Assembly (NCBI RefSeq): GCF_009707865.1
Contig: NZ_WMBA01000066.1
Span: forward strand, 1-43,935
Source of the DNA: Amycolatopsis pithecellobii
GTDB taxonomy: Bacteria > Actinomycetota > Actinomycetes > Mycobacteriales > Pseudonocardiaceae
Direction of reading: 5' to 3'
DNA length: 43,935 bases
Shown here: in pieces, positions 7,776 through 16,392 of the stretch
Numbering within the stretch: the first letter of the stretch is position 1
How the letters are laid out: every line of letters starts with the position of its first letter
Program-made: the position numbers and the translations under genes
Notes under the pieces: model-generated
Told to the model about the DNA's origin: nothing
The model's input: the letters and a program-made list of their open reading frames with translations, nothing else
Databases searched by the model: none

Positions 7776-8408
7776 TCAACTCGCGCGGAAGAGGAGGGTG
7801 ACCGCGACGACGGCACCGGCCGCCAGCACCAGGCCGGTGACGCCGAACCACACGGGGCGGTGGCGCCACGGGGTGTTGGTGTCGATGGAAATCCCGCCGG
7901 GACCGGTGAACAGCAGCGCCAGCGCGATGCCGCCGAGCGTGAGGTGGTACTCGAAACCGTTGCCGGCGCCCAAAAAGTACCCCGAGTCGTAACCGAGGTA
8001 GACGGCGTTCGCGGTGACCGCGAGCAGCGCCGCCGCCGCGGCCGGGGTGAACAGGCCGACGATCAGCAGGGCGCCCCCGGCGATCTCGGTGACCCCACCG
8101 ACCCAGGACAACACGGTGAGCTGGCTGGTGTAGCCCTGGTCACCGAGGATTCGCGAGAACTCGGCGATCCCCGGGCCACCCCACAACCCGAACACCTTCT
8201 GCAGGCCGTGCACACCGAGGGTGCCGCCCAGCACCAGACGCAGGATGAGCAGTCCGAAGCTCAGCCCGCCGTGCCATTGCGGTGACCGGTCATCGTCGTA
8301 CCCGAGCCGGTCTTCGGGTTCGGACAGCATCGTGTCCCCGCCCGCCTCGTCGAAATAACCGGAACTGGAGTATGCGCGCCGACCGTAGTCTTCACTTTCG
8401 GTTGTCAC
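7776..8408 (-). CDS. DoxX family membrane protein
   Basis: 210 residues. A hydrophilic acidic N-terminus of about 48 residues is followed by four to five membrane segments with the DoxX pattern (LILRLVLGGTLGVHGLQKVFG, then GGVTEIAGGALLIVGLFTP). The mycobacterial orthologue position (Rv3005c) lies between cfp6 and lppZ, matching the order here; mycobacterial DoxX has been linked to superoxide dismutase and a thiosulfate sulfurtransferase in redox defence. The start codon is GTG (8406-8408). It may be co-transcribed with the dehydrogenase gene 48 bases upstream. Confidence 0.88.
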   Translation of the reverse strand: MTTESEDYGRRAYSSSGYFDEAGGDTMLSEPEDRLGYDDDRSPQWHGGLSFGLLILRLVLGGTLGVHGLQKVFGLWGGPGIAEFSRILGDQGYTSQLTVLSWVGGVTEIAGGALLIVGLFTPAAAAALLAVTANAVYLGYDSGYFLGAGNGFEYHLTLGGIALALLFTGPGGISIDTNTPWRHRPVWFGVTGLVLAAGAVVAVTLLFRAS

Positions 8409-8456
8409 GCCGCGCAGAGTAGAACACTACCCCCGCCGAGTGAACAGTTTCGGCGC

Positions 8457-9371
8457 TCAATATTCGCCACGCACCAGATTGTGCGGTAGTTCGCCACTGG
8501 CGTACCGGGCGATTTCCGCCGCGGCAACCGCATACGCACGACGTTTGGAGTCACGGACCGAACCGGCGATATGCGGGGTGAGCACCAGGTTGGGGGCTGT
8601 CCACAATGGATGCCCGGGCGGCAGCGGCTCCGGGTCGGCAACGTCGAGCGCCGCACGGAGGCGGCCTGAGTTCAGTTCCGCCAGCAGCGCGTCGGTTCGC
8701 ACGACGGGGCCGCGCGAGGCGTTGACGAGGATCGCCCCGTCCGCCATGTGGGCCAGGAAATCCGCGTCGACCATGCCGCGGGTGCGGGACGTCAACGGCA
8801 CCACGAGCACGACGATGTCATGCTCGCCGAGCAGGCCGGGCAGCTCGTCGACGGCGTGGATGTCGTCACGGGCTTGCACGCCGACCATCGTCACCACCGT
8901 GTCGAACGGCTCGAGCCTGCGGCGCAACTGATTGCCGAGGTCACCCGCGCCGATGATCAGGACTCGCTTGTCCTGCACCGTGTCGGTGCCGCGGTGCGTC
9001 CACTGTCGGGCCGCCTGCGCCGCGGCGAACGAGAGCAGCTCACGATGCATCGAAAGCAGTACCGCGACCACCCATTCGGCCGTACTGCCGCCGTGGGCGC
9101 CGCGGCAGGTTGACAGCAGCACGCCGCCGGGCACAGAGCTGAGCCATTGCTCGGCGCCGGCCGTGAGCAACTGGACGAGCTTGAGGTTCGGTAGCCGTGC
9201 CAGCAGGTGCGCGCGGGTTTCGGGCGAAAGATTGCCGCAAATGACGACTTCGGCGCTGTCGGCTTCAGGTGGTAAGGGTTCACCGGGCGTGTAGCGCACT
9301 GGTTGGACGCCGGTGAGCTCGGTGAGCGCTCGCATTCCGTCGTCGCCAGGGACCAGCACCGTAAGGTTCAT
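8457..9371 (-). CDS. D-isomer-specific 2-hydroxyacid dehydrogenase
   Basis: 304 residues from ATG 9371 (TTG 9380 would add three residues). The Rossmann motif IIGAGDLGNQL (about residues 139-149) and the catalytic region VNASRGPVVRTDALL (Arg), DVADPEPLP and LTPHIAGSVRDSKR (His) place it in the family of phosphoglycerate, glycerate and hydroxypyruvate dehydrogenases that interconvert 2-oxo and D-2-hydroxy acids with NAD(P)H. It lacks a C-terminal ACT domain, so it is not a full-length SerA. It is divergent from the lipoprotein gene with a 64-base spacer and sits upstream of the DoxX gene. Substrate unknown. Confidence 0.9.
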   Translation of the reverse strand: MNLTVLVPGDDGMRALTELTGVQPVRYTPGEPLPPEADSAEVVICGNLSPETRAHLLARLPNLKLVQLLTAGAEQWLSSVPGGVLLSTCRGAHGGSTAEWVVAVLLSMHRELLSFAAAQAARQWTHRGTDTVQDKRVLIIGAGDLGNQLRRRLEPFDTVVTMVGVQARDDIHAVDELPGLLGEHDIVVLVVPLTSRTRGMVDADFLAHMADGAILVNASRGPVVRTDALLAELNSGRLRAALDVADPEPLPPGHPLWTAPNLVLTPHIAGSVRDSKRRAYAVAAAEIARYASGELPHNLVRGEY

Positions 9372-9421
9372 GATCACCAACGTAGTGGCAGGGACTCACG
9401 GGTGACTCACGGATCTGGGCC

Positions 9422-9427
9422 TAGTCT
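9422..9427 (+). promoter_or_regulatory. lppZ-like gene -10 box
   Basis: TAGTCT eight bases before the ATG at 9436. The bases between include GGAGG, so either a leaderless start or a very short leader with its own Shine-Dalgarno is possible. Confidence 0.4.
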
Positions 9428-9435
9428 GGAGGTCT

Positions 9436-10629
9436 ATGCGCATTCGGTGGGGACGGGCTCCTTGGCTGCTCGCGGCGTGCGGCGTCGTACTGGCGGGCTG
9501 CGCGAGCTTCGACGACCGGGCCGCGGGGCAGACGTTCGAACCCGCGCCCGAACTGAGCGCACCGGCGGGGCCGCAGCCGCAGTTGCCCGAGATCGACGGC
9601 AGTTCGGGTTCCGCGACGCCACGACCGCAGGCGTCGCCGACGCCGATCCCGCCGCCGCAGGGGTGCACGGATTTCGACAAGGCGGTTGTCGCCACGTGCC
9701 TGGACACGGTGTCGGCGGTGGCGGCGCTGCCCGGAACCGACTCGGGCCCGGCTGCGCTCGCGGCGGAGCGCACGAGCGGGCGGGTCCTGCAGGTCGCGAG
9801 CGGTGGCCCGGCGACGCAACTGACCAAACTGGATGTCAACGCAGCTGGTGACGGCGGTTTGACGGGATTGGCCTTGTCGCCGACCTTTGGTGAAGATCAG
9901 CTTGTTTTCGCCTACGTCACGACGGCCACCGACAATCGCGTGGTGCGTTTCACGAAGGGCCAGCAGGCGAAGCCGATCCTGACGGGGATTCCCAAGGGCG
10001 CCAGCGGTAATCGGGGTGCGCTGTTGACCGACGGGAAGGGTGCTTTACTGGTGGCCACCGGGGATGCGGGCAACCCTTCGGCGGGTGCCGATCCGAACTC
10101 GTTGGCAGGCAAGGTTTTGCGCATCGACACGGCAGGTAATGCGGCGGCCGGTAACCCGACGCCGGGCTCGCGGGTGCTGGCGACGGGCGTGCGCTCGCCA
10201 GGTGGCCTGTGCAAATCCGCGGACGGCAGTCGGGTGTGGGTGACCGACCACGGTGATACGGCGGACCTGGTGTACCGGGTGACGGCCGGTGCTTCACTGG
10301 TGGCGCCGGCGTGGACGTGGCCGGACAAACCGGGGCTGGCGGGCTGCGCGGACAGCGGCCAGTCGCTGATGATCGGCACCTCGGTGGCCGGCAACGTACA
10401 GCAGGTCCCGATCACTTTGGACGGTTCGGTGGGCGGTCAGCCAAAGGCGATCATGGATGGGAAAAACGGCATCGGGTACGGGCGCTACGGCGGGATGGAC
10501 CCGGTCGACACCCGGTACGCGTTCGTAGGCACCGTCAACAAGGACGGCGGCAACCCCGTATCGAGCGATGACCGTGTGGTGCTGATCCAACTACAACCCC
10601 CCTCCGGCGGCGGCAGCGGTAAGGATTGA
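9436..10629 (+). CDS. lppZ: LppZ-like lipoprotein, PQQ/sorbosone-dehydrogenase-type beta-propeller
   Basis: 397 residues. A signal peptide with lipobox VLAGC (lipidated Cys22) is followed by a Pro/Ser-rich linker (about 30-78) and a propeller related to glucose/sorbosone dehydrogenases (NAAGDGGLTGLALSPTF, later LLVATGDAGNP and GVRSPGGLCKSADG, WVTDHGD). It should be anchored outside the cytoplasmic membrane. Position after DoxX and before gatB matches mycobacterial LppZ (Rv3006). Catalytic activity is not established; the PQQ- and calcium-binding residues of true dehydrogenases were not verified. A repeat-rich gap follows with no obvious terminator immediately after the stop. Confidence 0.85.
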   Translation: MRIRWGRAPWLLAACGVVLAGCASFDDRAAGQTFEPAPELSAPAGPQPQLPEIDGSSGSATPRPQASPTPIPPPQGCTDFDKAVVATCLDTVSAVAALPGTDSGPAALAAERTSGRVLQVASGGPATQLTKLDVNAAGDGGLTGLALSPTFGEDQLVFAYVTTATDNRVVRFTKGQQAKPILTGIPKGASGNRGALLTDGKGALLVATGDAGNPSAGADPNSLAGKVLRIDTAGNAAAGNPTPGSRVLATGVRSPGGLCKSADGSRVWVTDHGDTADLVYRVTAGASLVAPAWTWPDKPGLAGCADSGQSLMIGTSVAGNVQQVPITLDGSVGGQPKAIMDGKNGIGYGRYGGMDPVDTRYAFVGTVNKDGGNPVSSDDRVVLIQLQPPSGGGSGKD

Positions 10630-10685
10630 CGGGGCGGCCCGGCAACGCGCGCAATGATCCGCCGCGCCCGCGTGTGCGCCAACTC

Positions 10686-11169
10686 GAAAAACCGCCAGCT
10701 GGCAACACAACACGCCAAGGGCCGGACTTCCTCGCCCAGGCGCATTCCGAAAACCGTCGCCGTGCAACGAAGCCGGGCGGGTGTGAAGCGGGCGCACCCA
10801 TCATCGACGAAACCGCCACCTGGCAATGAAACCGGGCGAGCTTGAAGCGGGCCACTCACCACCGACAAGACGGCCACCCGGCGACAAAACCGGCGAGTGT
10901 GAAGCGGGGCGCGCGCCCACCGCCTACAAACCATCACCGTGCAACGAAAACCGGGCGAGTGCGAAATGAACTCACCCACTACCTACGAAACCGCCACCCG
11001 GCGACAAAAAACCCGGCGAGTGTGAAGCGGGCCCGCACACCACCGATAAAACCGCCACGCGGCAACAAGACCGGGCTAGTGTGAAGCGGCCCCCACGCAG
11101 AATCCGGCGCCGTGCAGCAAAAGCTGACCAAGGGACCCACCGCCCACTCCCACCCCGGACCAACACGAA
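10686..11169. repeat. Degenerate ~60-bp tandem repeat array (about eight units)
   Basis: The unit reads approximately AAACCGCCACCCGGCGACAA, then AACCGGGCGAGTGTGAAGCG, then a variable GC-rich part ending CACCACCGAC. Unit starts are near 10686, 10749, 10809, 10867, 10927, 10987, 11047 and 11104, a spacing of 57-63 bp. Copies diverge most in the third segment. The last unit runs into a block (11131-11169) that is almost identical to the end of the window. Reading frames across it are short, out of register with the repeat and mostly antisense shadows, so I regard it as noncoding. It fills most of the gap after the lipoprotein gene. Confidence 0.85.
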
Positions 11170-11175
11170 GCCTTC

Positions 11176-11264
11176 TTAGCGGTCGGCACGCCGGGTCAAG
11201 GGTGGACGAAGTCCATCGCGCAGCGACGCCGAAGGCGCCCTTGACGCGGTGGGCCGACCGTTAA
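11176..11264. repeat. 89-bp imperfect inverted repeat with two inner hairpins
   Basis: Arms of 27 bp (11176-11202 and 11238-11264) match at 23 of 27 positions when one is reversed and complemented; some mismatches would be G-U pairs in RNA. The enclosed 35 bases hold two small hairpins, each with a GAA loop: TGGAC-GAA-GTCCA (11203-11215) and CGCC-GAA-GGCG (11227-11237). The whole folds into a three-way-junction shape. It may be a terminator, a REP/MITE-like element or a structured RNA. The sequence 11265-11457 that follows holds no gene I can support. Confidence 0.8.
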
Positions 11265-11457
11265 ACGATCAGGCGAAGTGGGGCGGGGGTGGGTCCACTT
11301 TCGAGGGCGCCCCGCGCCCGGTCAAATCCGCACCCAAAAGGACCCAGGGCATCGCGCGGAACGCGACCCAAAAAGATTGCCTCGCCGGCGGGCTGGCTCC
11401 GGGATAACGGGGGGACGTTGTCGGCTCGCCTTGTCGAGGTGGTCGAGTTGGGTGCTT

Positions 11458-11970
11458 TTATCGCCTTCTTGTTGCTCTTACGTCTAGGGTTGCTGTTGCG
11501 AAAGAAACCAGCCCGCATGCCATTGCCAAGTAGCGACCTAAACCGCCGTAGAAGGATACGCCGCCTTCTTGGCTCAGGAAATCTCGCACGTCTGCGGAGA
11601 ACTGCCAGCCTATTCCCAGCCAGGCCAGCAGCATCAACACCAACGATACAGCCGCCGTGATCAACCACAAGTGTGGCAAACCGTTGCGCCGCATCGCTGG
11701 GCGTTGTCCGAAAAGGACTACCGCCAGGCCTGCCAGCGCCAACAATACTGGTCCAGACCACGCCAGGAAACCCGTCGTGAAGGCGTCCCGGGCAATTTCG
11801 TCCGACGGCAGCGAGTTGAGTGCGTCCTCGACATCTTGCCGGGTCGCCGAAAGATTCGTCCACGGCAAGAATAGGGCGCCCACCGCAACGGTACCCGCCG
11901 CGAGGGCAACCCATTCCCGCCACGAGACACCGGTCAGCGAGTATCCCGGCGCCGGGGCCACACGACGCAA
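11458..11970 (-). CDS. Small membrane protein downstream of gatB
   Basis: 170 residues with four predicted membrane segments (about 19-37, 68-88, 101-122 and 148-163), a motif LFLPWTNLSA after the first segment and an Arg-rich C-terminus. The start at 11970 is one base from the gatB stop, so it is probably the last gene of the gatCAB operon. I do not recognise a characterised family; conserved four-TM proteins of this kind are common in actinobacteria. Lower GC and less biased codon use than gatB are apparent by eye, but coding is supported by the clean hydrophobic pattern and tight spacing. Confidence 0.7.
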   Translation of the reverse strand: MRRVAPAPGYSLTGVSWREWVALAAGTVAVGALFLPWTNLSATRQDVEDALNSLPSDEIARDAFTTGFLAWSGPVLLALAGLAVVLFGQRPAMRRNGLPHLWLITAAVSLVLMLLAWLGIGWQFSADVRDFLSQEGGVSFYGGLGRYLAMACGLVSFATATLDVRATRRR

Positions 11971-11971
11971 T

Positions 11972-13477
11972 TCAGGCGCCCACCCGCTCGATGATCAACT
12001 CCCGCACCCGCTTGGCATCGGCTTGGCCCTTGGTCGCCTTCATGACCGCGCCGACGATCGCCCCAGCGGCCTGGACCTTCCCGCCCCGGATCTTGTCCGC
12101 GACGTCCGGCTGCGCGGCCAGTGCTTCGTCCACCGCGGCAAGCAAAGCCGAATCGTCCGAGACGACCTTCAGGCCGCGCTTCTCCACAACCTCGTCCGGC
12201 TCGCCTTCGCCGGCCAGCACGCCCTTCACGACCTCACGCGCGAGCTTGTTCGTCAACTCGCCGGACGCCACCAATTCTGTCACCCGCGCGACCTGCGCCG
12301 GGGTGATCGGCAGCGCGGTCAACTCGGTGTCGCGCGAATTCGCTTCCTGCGCGAGGAAGTTGACCCACCAGCCACGCGCCTCGCCGGGTTTCGCGCCCGC
12401 CGCGACCGTTGCCTCGACCAATTCCACCGCGCCCGAGTTGAACAGGTCCCGCAATTCCTCGGCGGTCAGATTCCACTCGGTCTGAATGCGCTTCCGACGG
12501 TCCGCGGGCTTCTCCGGCAACGTCTTCCGCAGCTCATCGACCCATTCACGTGAAGGCGCGATCGGCACCAGGTCGGGCTCCGGGAAATACCGGTAGTCTT
12601 CCGCGGTTTCCTTGGTACGACCCGAAGAAGTCGTACCATCGGCCTCCTGGAAGTGTCGCGTCTCCTGCGTGACGGTGCCACCGCCGGCAAGCACCGCGGC
12701 CTGCCGCGTCATTTCGTACCGGACGGCGCGCTCCACACTGCGCAGCGAGTTGACGTTCTTCGTCTCGGTACGCGTACCGAACTCTGTTGCATCCTTCGCC
12801 ATCAGCGACACGTTCGCGTCACAACGCAACGAGCCCTGATCCATCCGGACGTCCGAAACATCCAGCGCCCGCAACAGATCCCGCAGCGTGCTCACGTACG
12901 CGCGCGCGACTTCCGGCGCTCGCTCCCCCGCACCGGTTACCGGCTTCGTGACGATCTCGATCAGCGGCACGCCCGCGCGGTTGTAGTCGAGCAGCGAGTA
13001 GTCGGCACCGTGAATCCGGCCGGTGGCGCCGCCCACGTGCAGCGACTTCCCGGTGTCCTCCTCCATGTGCGCGCGCTCGATCTCGACCCGCACGACCTCG
13101 CCGTCATCCAGCGTCACGTCAAGGTAACCGTTGAACGCGATCGGCTCATCGTATTGCGACGTCTGGAAGTTCTTCGGCATGTCGGGGTAGAAGTAGTTCT
13201 TCCGCGCGAACCGGCACCACTCGGCGATCTCACAGTTCAACGCGAGCCCGATCCGGATCGCGGACTCGACCGCCTTGCTGTTGAGCGCCGGCAAAGCGCC
13301 CGGCAGGCCGAGGCACGTCGGGCAGACGTGCGTGTTCGGCTCACCACCGAAAACGTTGGAGCAGCCGCAGAACATCTTCGTGTTCGTGTTGAGCTCGACG
13401 TGCACCTCAAGCCCCAGCACCGGGTCGAACCGCTCGATGACCTCGGCGTAGTCCATCAGGTCGGCAACCACCGTCAT
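11972..13477 (-). CDS. gatB: Asp-tRNA(Asn)/Glu-tRNA(Gln) amidotransferase subunit B
   Basis: 501 residues. GatB kinase-type domain with [18 protein letters not shown], Zn-binding Cys (CGCSN...[12 protein letters not shown]), [19 protein letters not shown] and the C-terminal YqeY-like tail ([21 protein letters not shown]). GatB activates Glu or Asp on misacylated tRNA and passes it to ammonia from GatA. It overlaps gatA by four bases (ATGA). In mycobacteria pfkA separates gatB and gatA; here the genes are contiguous in the order gatC-gatA-gatB. Confidence 0.97.
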   Translation of the reverse strand: MTVVADLMDYAEVIERFDPVLGLEVHVELNTNTKMFCGCSNVFGGEPNTHVCPTCLGLPGALPALNSKAVESAIRIGLALNCEIAEWCRFARKNYFYPDMPKNFQTSQYDEPIAFNGYLDVTLDDGEVVRVEIERAHMEEDTGKSLHVGGATGRIHGADYSLLDYNRAGVPLIEIVTKPVTGAGERAPEVARAYVSTLRDLLRALDVSDVRMDQGSLRCDANVSLMAKDATEFGTRTETKNVNSLRSVERAVRYEMTRQAAVLAGGGTVTQETRHFQEADGTTSSGRTKETAEDYRYFPEPDLVPIAPSREWVDELRKTLPEKPADRRKRIQTEWNLTAEELRDLFNSGAVELVEATVAAGAKPGEARGWWVNFLAQEANSRDTELTALPITPAQVARVTELVASGELTNKLAREVVKGVLAGEGEPDEVVEKRGLKVVSDDSALLAAVDEALAAQPDVADKIRGGKVQAAGAIVGAVMKATKGQADAKRVRELIIERVGA

Positions 13478-14979
13478 GCCGACACCCCCTTCAGCTCGGG
13501 AAGACGGTCCAAAATGGAGCCGCGCGCGGCCTCGTAAGCCGCGCCGACCCGGTACAGCCGGTCGTCGGCCAGTGCCGGGGCCATGATCTGCAGGCCCACC
13601 GGCAGACCGTCCTCATCGGACAGTCCACTAGGGACACTCATGGCGGCGTTGCCCGCGAGGTTCGCGGGGATCGAGCAGATGTCCGACAGGTACATGGCCA
13701 GCGGGTCGTCGACCCGCTCACCGAGCTTGAACGCCGTGGTCGGCGTCGTCGGCGAGACCAGCACGTCAACCTGCTCGAACGCGGCGTCGAAATCGCGGGC
13801 GATGAGCGTGCGCACCTTTTGCGCCGAGCCGTAGTACGCGTCGTAGTAGCCCGACGACAGCGCGTAAGTACCGAGCATGATGCGGCGCTTGACCTCCGGG
13901 CCGAAACCGGCCTCACGGGTCAGCGACATGACCTCCTCGGCGCTGTGCGCACCATCGTCGGCGACGCGCAGGCCGTATCGCATCGCATCGAACCGGGCGA
14001 GGTTCGACGAGCATTCACTCGGCGCTATCAGGTAGTAGGCCGGCAGCGCGTAGACGAAGTTCGGGCAGGACACCTCGACGACCTCGGCGCCCAGCTCACG
14101 CAGCTGCGCGACCGCGCCCTCGAAGGAGCGCAGCACCCCGCCCTGATAGCCCTCGCCCGAGAACTCGCTGACCACGCCGATCTTGACTCCGGTGAGGTCG
14201 CCGCGCAGACCTGCACGGGCGGCCGCGACCACCGGCGGCACCGGCGCGTCGATCGAGGTGGAGTCCATCGGGTCGTGCCCCGCGATCACCTCGTGCAGCA
14301 GTGCCGCGTCGAGCACCGTGCGCGCGCACGGGCCCGCCTGGTCGAGCGACGACGAGAACGCCACCAGCCCGTACCGGGAAACCCCGCCGTAGGTCGGTTT
14401 CACGCCGACCGTGCCGGTGACGGCGCCGGGCTGCCGGATCGAACCACCGGTGTCGGTGCCGATCGCCAGCGGTGCTTCGAAGGCCGCGACCGAAGCCGCC
14501 GAGCCGCCGCCCGAACCGCCAGGGATGCGGGAGTGATCCCACGGGTTGTGTGTCGGGCCGTACGCGGAGTTCTCCGTGGAGGAGCCCATGGCGAACTCGT
14601 CCATGTTCGTCTTGCCCAGAATCGGCACCCCGGCCTCGCGCAGCCGCCGCGTGACGGTCGCGTCATAGGGCGGGAGCCAGCCTTCGAGGGTCTTCGAACC
14701 GCAGGTGGTCGGGACGCCCCTGGTGGTCAGGACGTCTTTCAGCGCGAGCGGCACCCCGGCCAGCGGCGACACCGGTGACGCGCCGTCCCCGATGGACTCG
14801 TCGACCGCCTTCGCCGCGGCGAGCGCGCCCTCGGCGTCCACGTGCAGGAAGGCGTGCACGAAGTCGTCGACCTGCCCGATGCGGTCCAGGTGCGCCTGCG
14901 TGACCTCGACCGAGGACACCTCGCGGCGGTGGATCTTTTCGGCCAGCTCCGCGGCCGTGAGACGTGTTAGGTCAGTCAC
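13474..14979 (-). CDS. gatA: Asp-tRNA(Asn)/Glu-tRNA(Gln) amidotransferase subunit A
   Basis: 501 residues, amidase-signature glutaminase of the GatCAB complex. The triad is visible: Lys81 in LALKDVL, cis-Ser156 in [11 protein letters not shown] and nucleophile Ser180 in [11 protein letters not shown]. It releases ammonia from Gln or Asn for transamidation on GatB. Translationally coupled at both ends (four-base overlaps with gatC and gatB). It is clearly distinct from the catabolic amidase at 1124-2536, which has the GGSSSGTGSG variant and its own small subunit. Confidence 0.97.
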   Translation of the reverse strand: MTDLTRLTAAELAEKIHRREVSSVEVTQAHLDRIGQVDDFVHAFLHVDAEGALAAAKAVDESIGDGASPVSPLAGVPLALKDVLTTRGVPTTCGSKTLEGWLPPYDATVTRRLREAGVPILGKTNMDEFAMGSSTENSAYGPTHNPWDHSRIPGGSGGGSAASVAAFEAPLAIGTDTGGSIRQPGAVTGTVGVKPTYGGVSRYGLVAFSSSLDQAGPCARTVLDAALLHEVIAGHDPMDSTSIDAPVPPVVAAARAGLRGDLTGVKIGVVSEFSGEGYQGGVLRSFEGAVAQLRELGAEVVEVSCPNFVYALPAYYLIAPSECSSNLARFDAMRYGLRVADDGAHSAEEVMSLTREAGFGPEVKRRIMLGTYALSSGYYDAYYGSAQKVRTLIARDFDAAFEQVDVLVSPTTPTTAFKLGERVDDPLAMYLSDICSIPANLAGNAAMSVPSGLSDEDGLPVGLQIMAPALADDRLYRVGAAYEAARGSILDRLPELKGVSA

Positions 14980-15275
14980 TGTTCCTCCCCCAGAATCCGC
15001 GGCACCCGGAACCGGCCCTCTTCGGCGGCCGGTGCGCCGGAGAGCGCCTGCTGCTGCGTCAACCCCGGGCGCACCACATCGTCACGGAAGACGTTGGTCA
15101 GTGGCACGGCGTGCGAGGTCGGCGGGATGTCCTCGCCCGCGACCTCGCCGACCTTGGCGACCGAGTCCAGGATCTGGTCCAGCTGACCAGCGAAGACGTC
15201 GAGTTCTTCGTCGGTCACCGCCAGGTGTGCGAGCTTGGCGAGATGCGCGACCTCGGCACGGGAAATGTTGGGCAC
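14976..15275 (-). CDS. gatC: Asp-tRNA(Asn)/Glu-tRNA(Gln) amidotransferase subunit C
   Basis: 99 residues, normal for GatC. N-terminal [20 protein letters not shown] and a middle [20 protein letters not shown] are typical; the C-terminal part carries [20 protein letters not shown]. It stabilises the GatA-GatB interface. First gene of the gatCAB operon; its promoter must lie in the 216-base spacer shared with the divergent ACT gene. Confidence 0.96.
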   Translation of the reverse strand: MPNISRAEVAHLAKLAHLAVTDEELDVFAGQLDQILDSVAKVGEVAGEDIPPTSHAVPLTNVFRDDVVRPGLTQQQALSGAPAAEEGRFRVPRILGEEQ

Positions 15276-15491
15276 GCGGGTTTCTCCCGGGTTGTGCTGG
15301 GCAATGGGTTCGGCACCCGCAAGTCTATGGCGGGCGTGCTGACCGGCTCGACTGGGTTATGGACGGTTGCCACCAGAACGGTCTCGGAACGCGGACAGTG
15401 GCTCCCGGTGGGACGCCGCGTCTGTCACAATCAGCGGCCGGCATGCGCTTCCCGGCAAGGCGGGAGCGCACAGTCCCGAGAGGGGATCGCG

Positions 15492-16145
15492 TTGTCCTTC
15501 CTGATCCGGGTTCAGCTCCCGGACTCGCCAGGAACCCTGGGGGCGGTCGCCACGGCACTGGGCACCGTCGGGGCGGACATCCTCAGCGTGGACGTCGTCG
15601 AGCGCACCGGTGGCGTCGCGATCGACGACCTGGTGATCGAACTGCCGTCAGGGCGGCTGCCGGACGCGTTGATCACCGCCGCGGAAAGCATCCCCGGTGT
15701 GGAGGTCGACGCGGTCCGCCCGTATGCGGGTGTGCTGGACACGCATCGCGAGCTCGAGCTGGTGGAGGAGATCGCGGGGCAGCCGGCGTCCGGGTTGGAG
15801 ATCCTGGTGGAGGGCGTGCCGAGGATCATCCGGGCAGGCTGGTCGATCGTGGTGGCCGCCACGGAGGACGGCATCCAGCGGCTGGCGTCTTCGAGCGCCG
15901 CACCCGAGGTGCCGATCACGCACCTGCCGTGGCTGCCGCTGGAACGCGCCACCGTGCTCGACGGCGAGGACGACTGGGTGCCGGAGACGTGGCAGGAGCT
16001 GGGGACCGAGCTGGCCGCGACGCCGCTCGGGAAGCCGGGGAAGACGCTGCTGGTCGGCCGCCCCGGCGGACCGATGTTCCGCGCCGCGGAAGTCGCCAGG
16101 CTGGCCCACTTCGCCGGGATCGTGGCCGTCGTACTGGAGGGCTGA
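15492..16145 (+). CDS. ACT-domain protein (Rv3013-like)
   Basis: 217 residues from TTG 15492, with a GAGAGGGG ribosome binding site seven bases upstream. The N-terminal ACT domain (residues 1-75; FLIRVQLPDSPGTLGAVATA, then GADILSVDVVER) would bind an amino acid. A second region of about 140 residues has alternating hydrophobic strands with no motif I recognise. The same gene is adjacent and divergent to gatC in mycobacteria (Rv3013), suggesting a link to amino acid sensing, but the function is unknown. The frame remains open upstream as far as 14964 across gatC; that extension is antisense to gatC and is not used. Confidence 0.82.
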   Translation: MSFLIRVQLPDSPGTLGAVATALGTVGADILSVDVVERTGGVAIDDLVIELPSGRLPDALITAAESIPGVEVDAVRPYAGVLDTHRELELVEEIAGQPASGLEILVEGVPRIIRAGWSIVVAATEDGIQRLASSSAAPEVPITHLPWLPLERATVLDGEDDWVPETWQELGTELAATPLGKPGKTLLVGRPGGPMFRAAEVARLAHFAGIVAVVLEG

Positions 16146-16153
16146 GGCTCCCG

Positions 16154-16175
16154 CTGCCACGACATGTCGTGGCAG
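16154..16175. terminator. 22-bp perfect palindrome after the ACT gene
   Basis: CTGCCACGACA is followed directly by its reverse complement, giving a spacerless 22-bp palindrome eight bases after the ACT stop. It could be a T-less terminator or an operator between the backbone and the PKS cluster. The rest of the 247-base spacer to the PKS gene has no gene. Confidence 0.5.
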
Positions 16176-16392
16176 TGCATCGCACACGACGTCCACTCGG
16201 GACGCCCGGCCCGCGCCTGCCCTGTGCCGCTCGCGAACGGCAGCGGCGGCGACGTCTTTCCCTCAGCGGTCGAACGCCGGGGAAAAACGGGTAAGCATTT
16301 TCGGAGAGCGGCACATCCGCCCTTAACGTTCACAGCATCGCACTCGTGTTGGCGCGACCGCATGTATTTGTCGTTAGCTGAACTGGAGAACC

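Noticed and set aside
10485..11166. Minus-strand frames across the 60-bp repeat array
   Set aside because: The unit varies in length (57-63 bp) so the frame shifts between copies; the translated text shows no conserved peptide repeat.
10686..11169. CRISPR array
   Set aside because: Units are 60 bp, degenerate throughout and have no constant-repeat/unique-spacer pattern; no cas genes nearby.
11176..11264. tRNA-like cloverleaf
   Set aside because: Two inner hairpins with a long stem, but no anticodon arm, T-loop consensus or acceptor end.
11265..11457. Small gene downstream of the gatB-linked membrane protein
   Set aside because: Only short frames without ribosome binding sites or protein-like pattern.
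14964..15491. Upstream extension of the ACT gene frame
   Set aside because: It is antisense to gatC and unlike any ACT protein; the TTG with a ribosome binding site at 15492 explains the gene.
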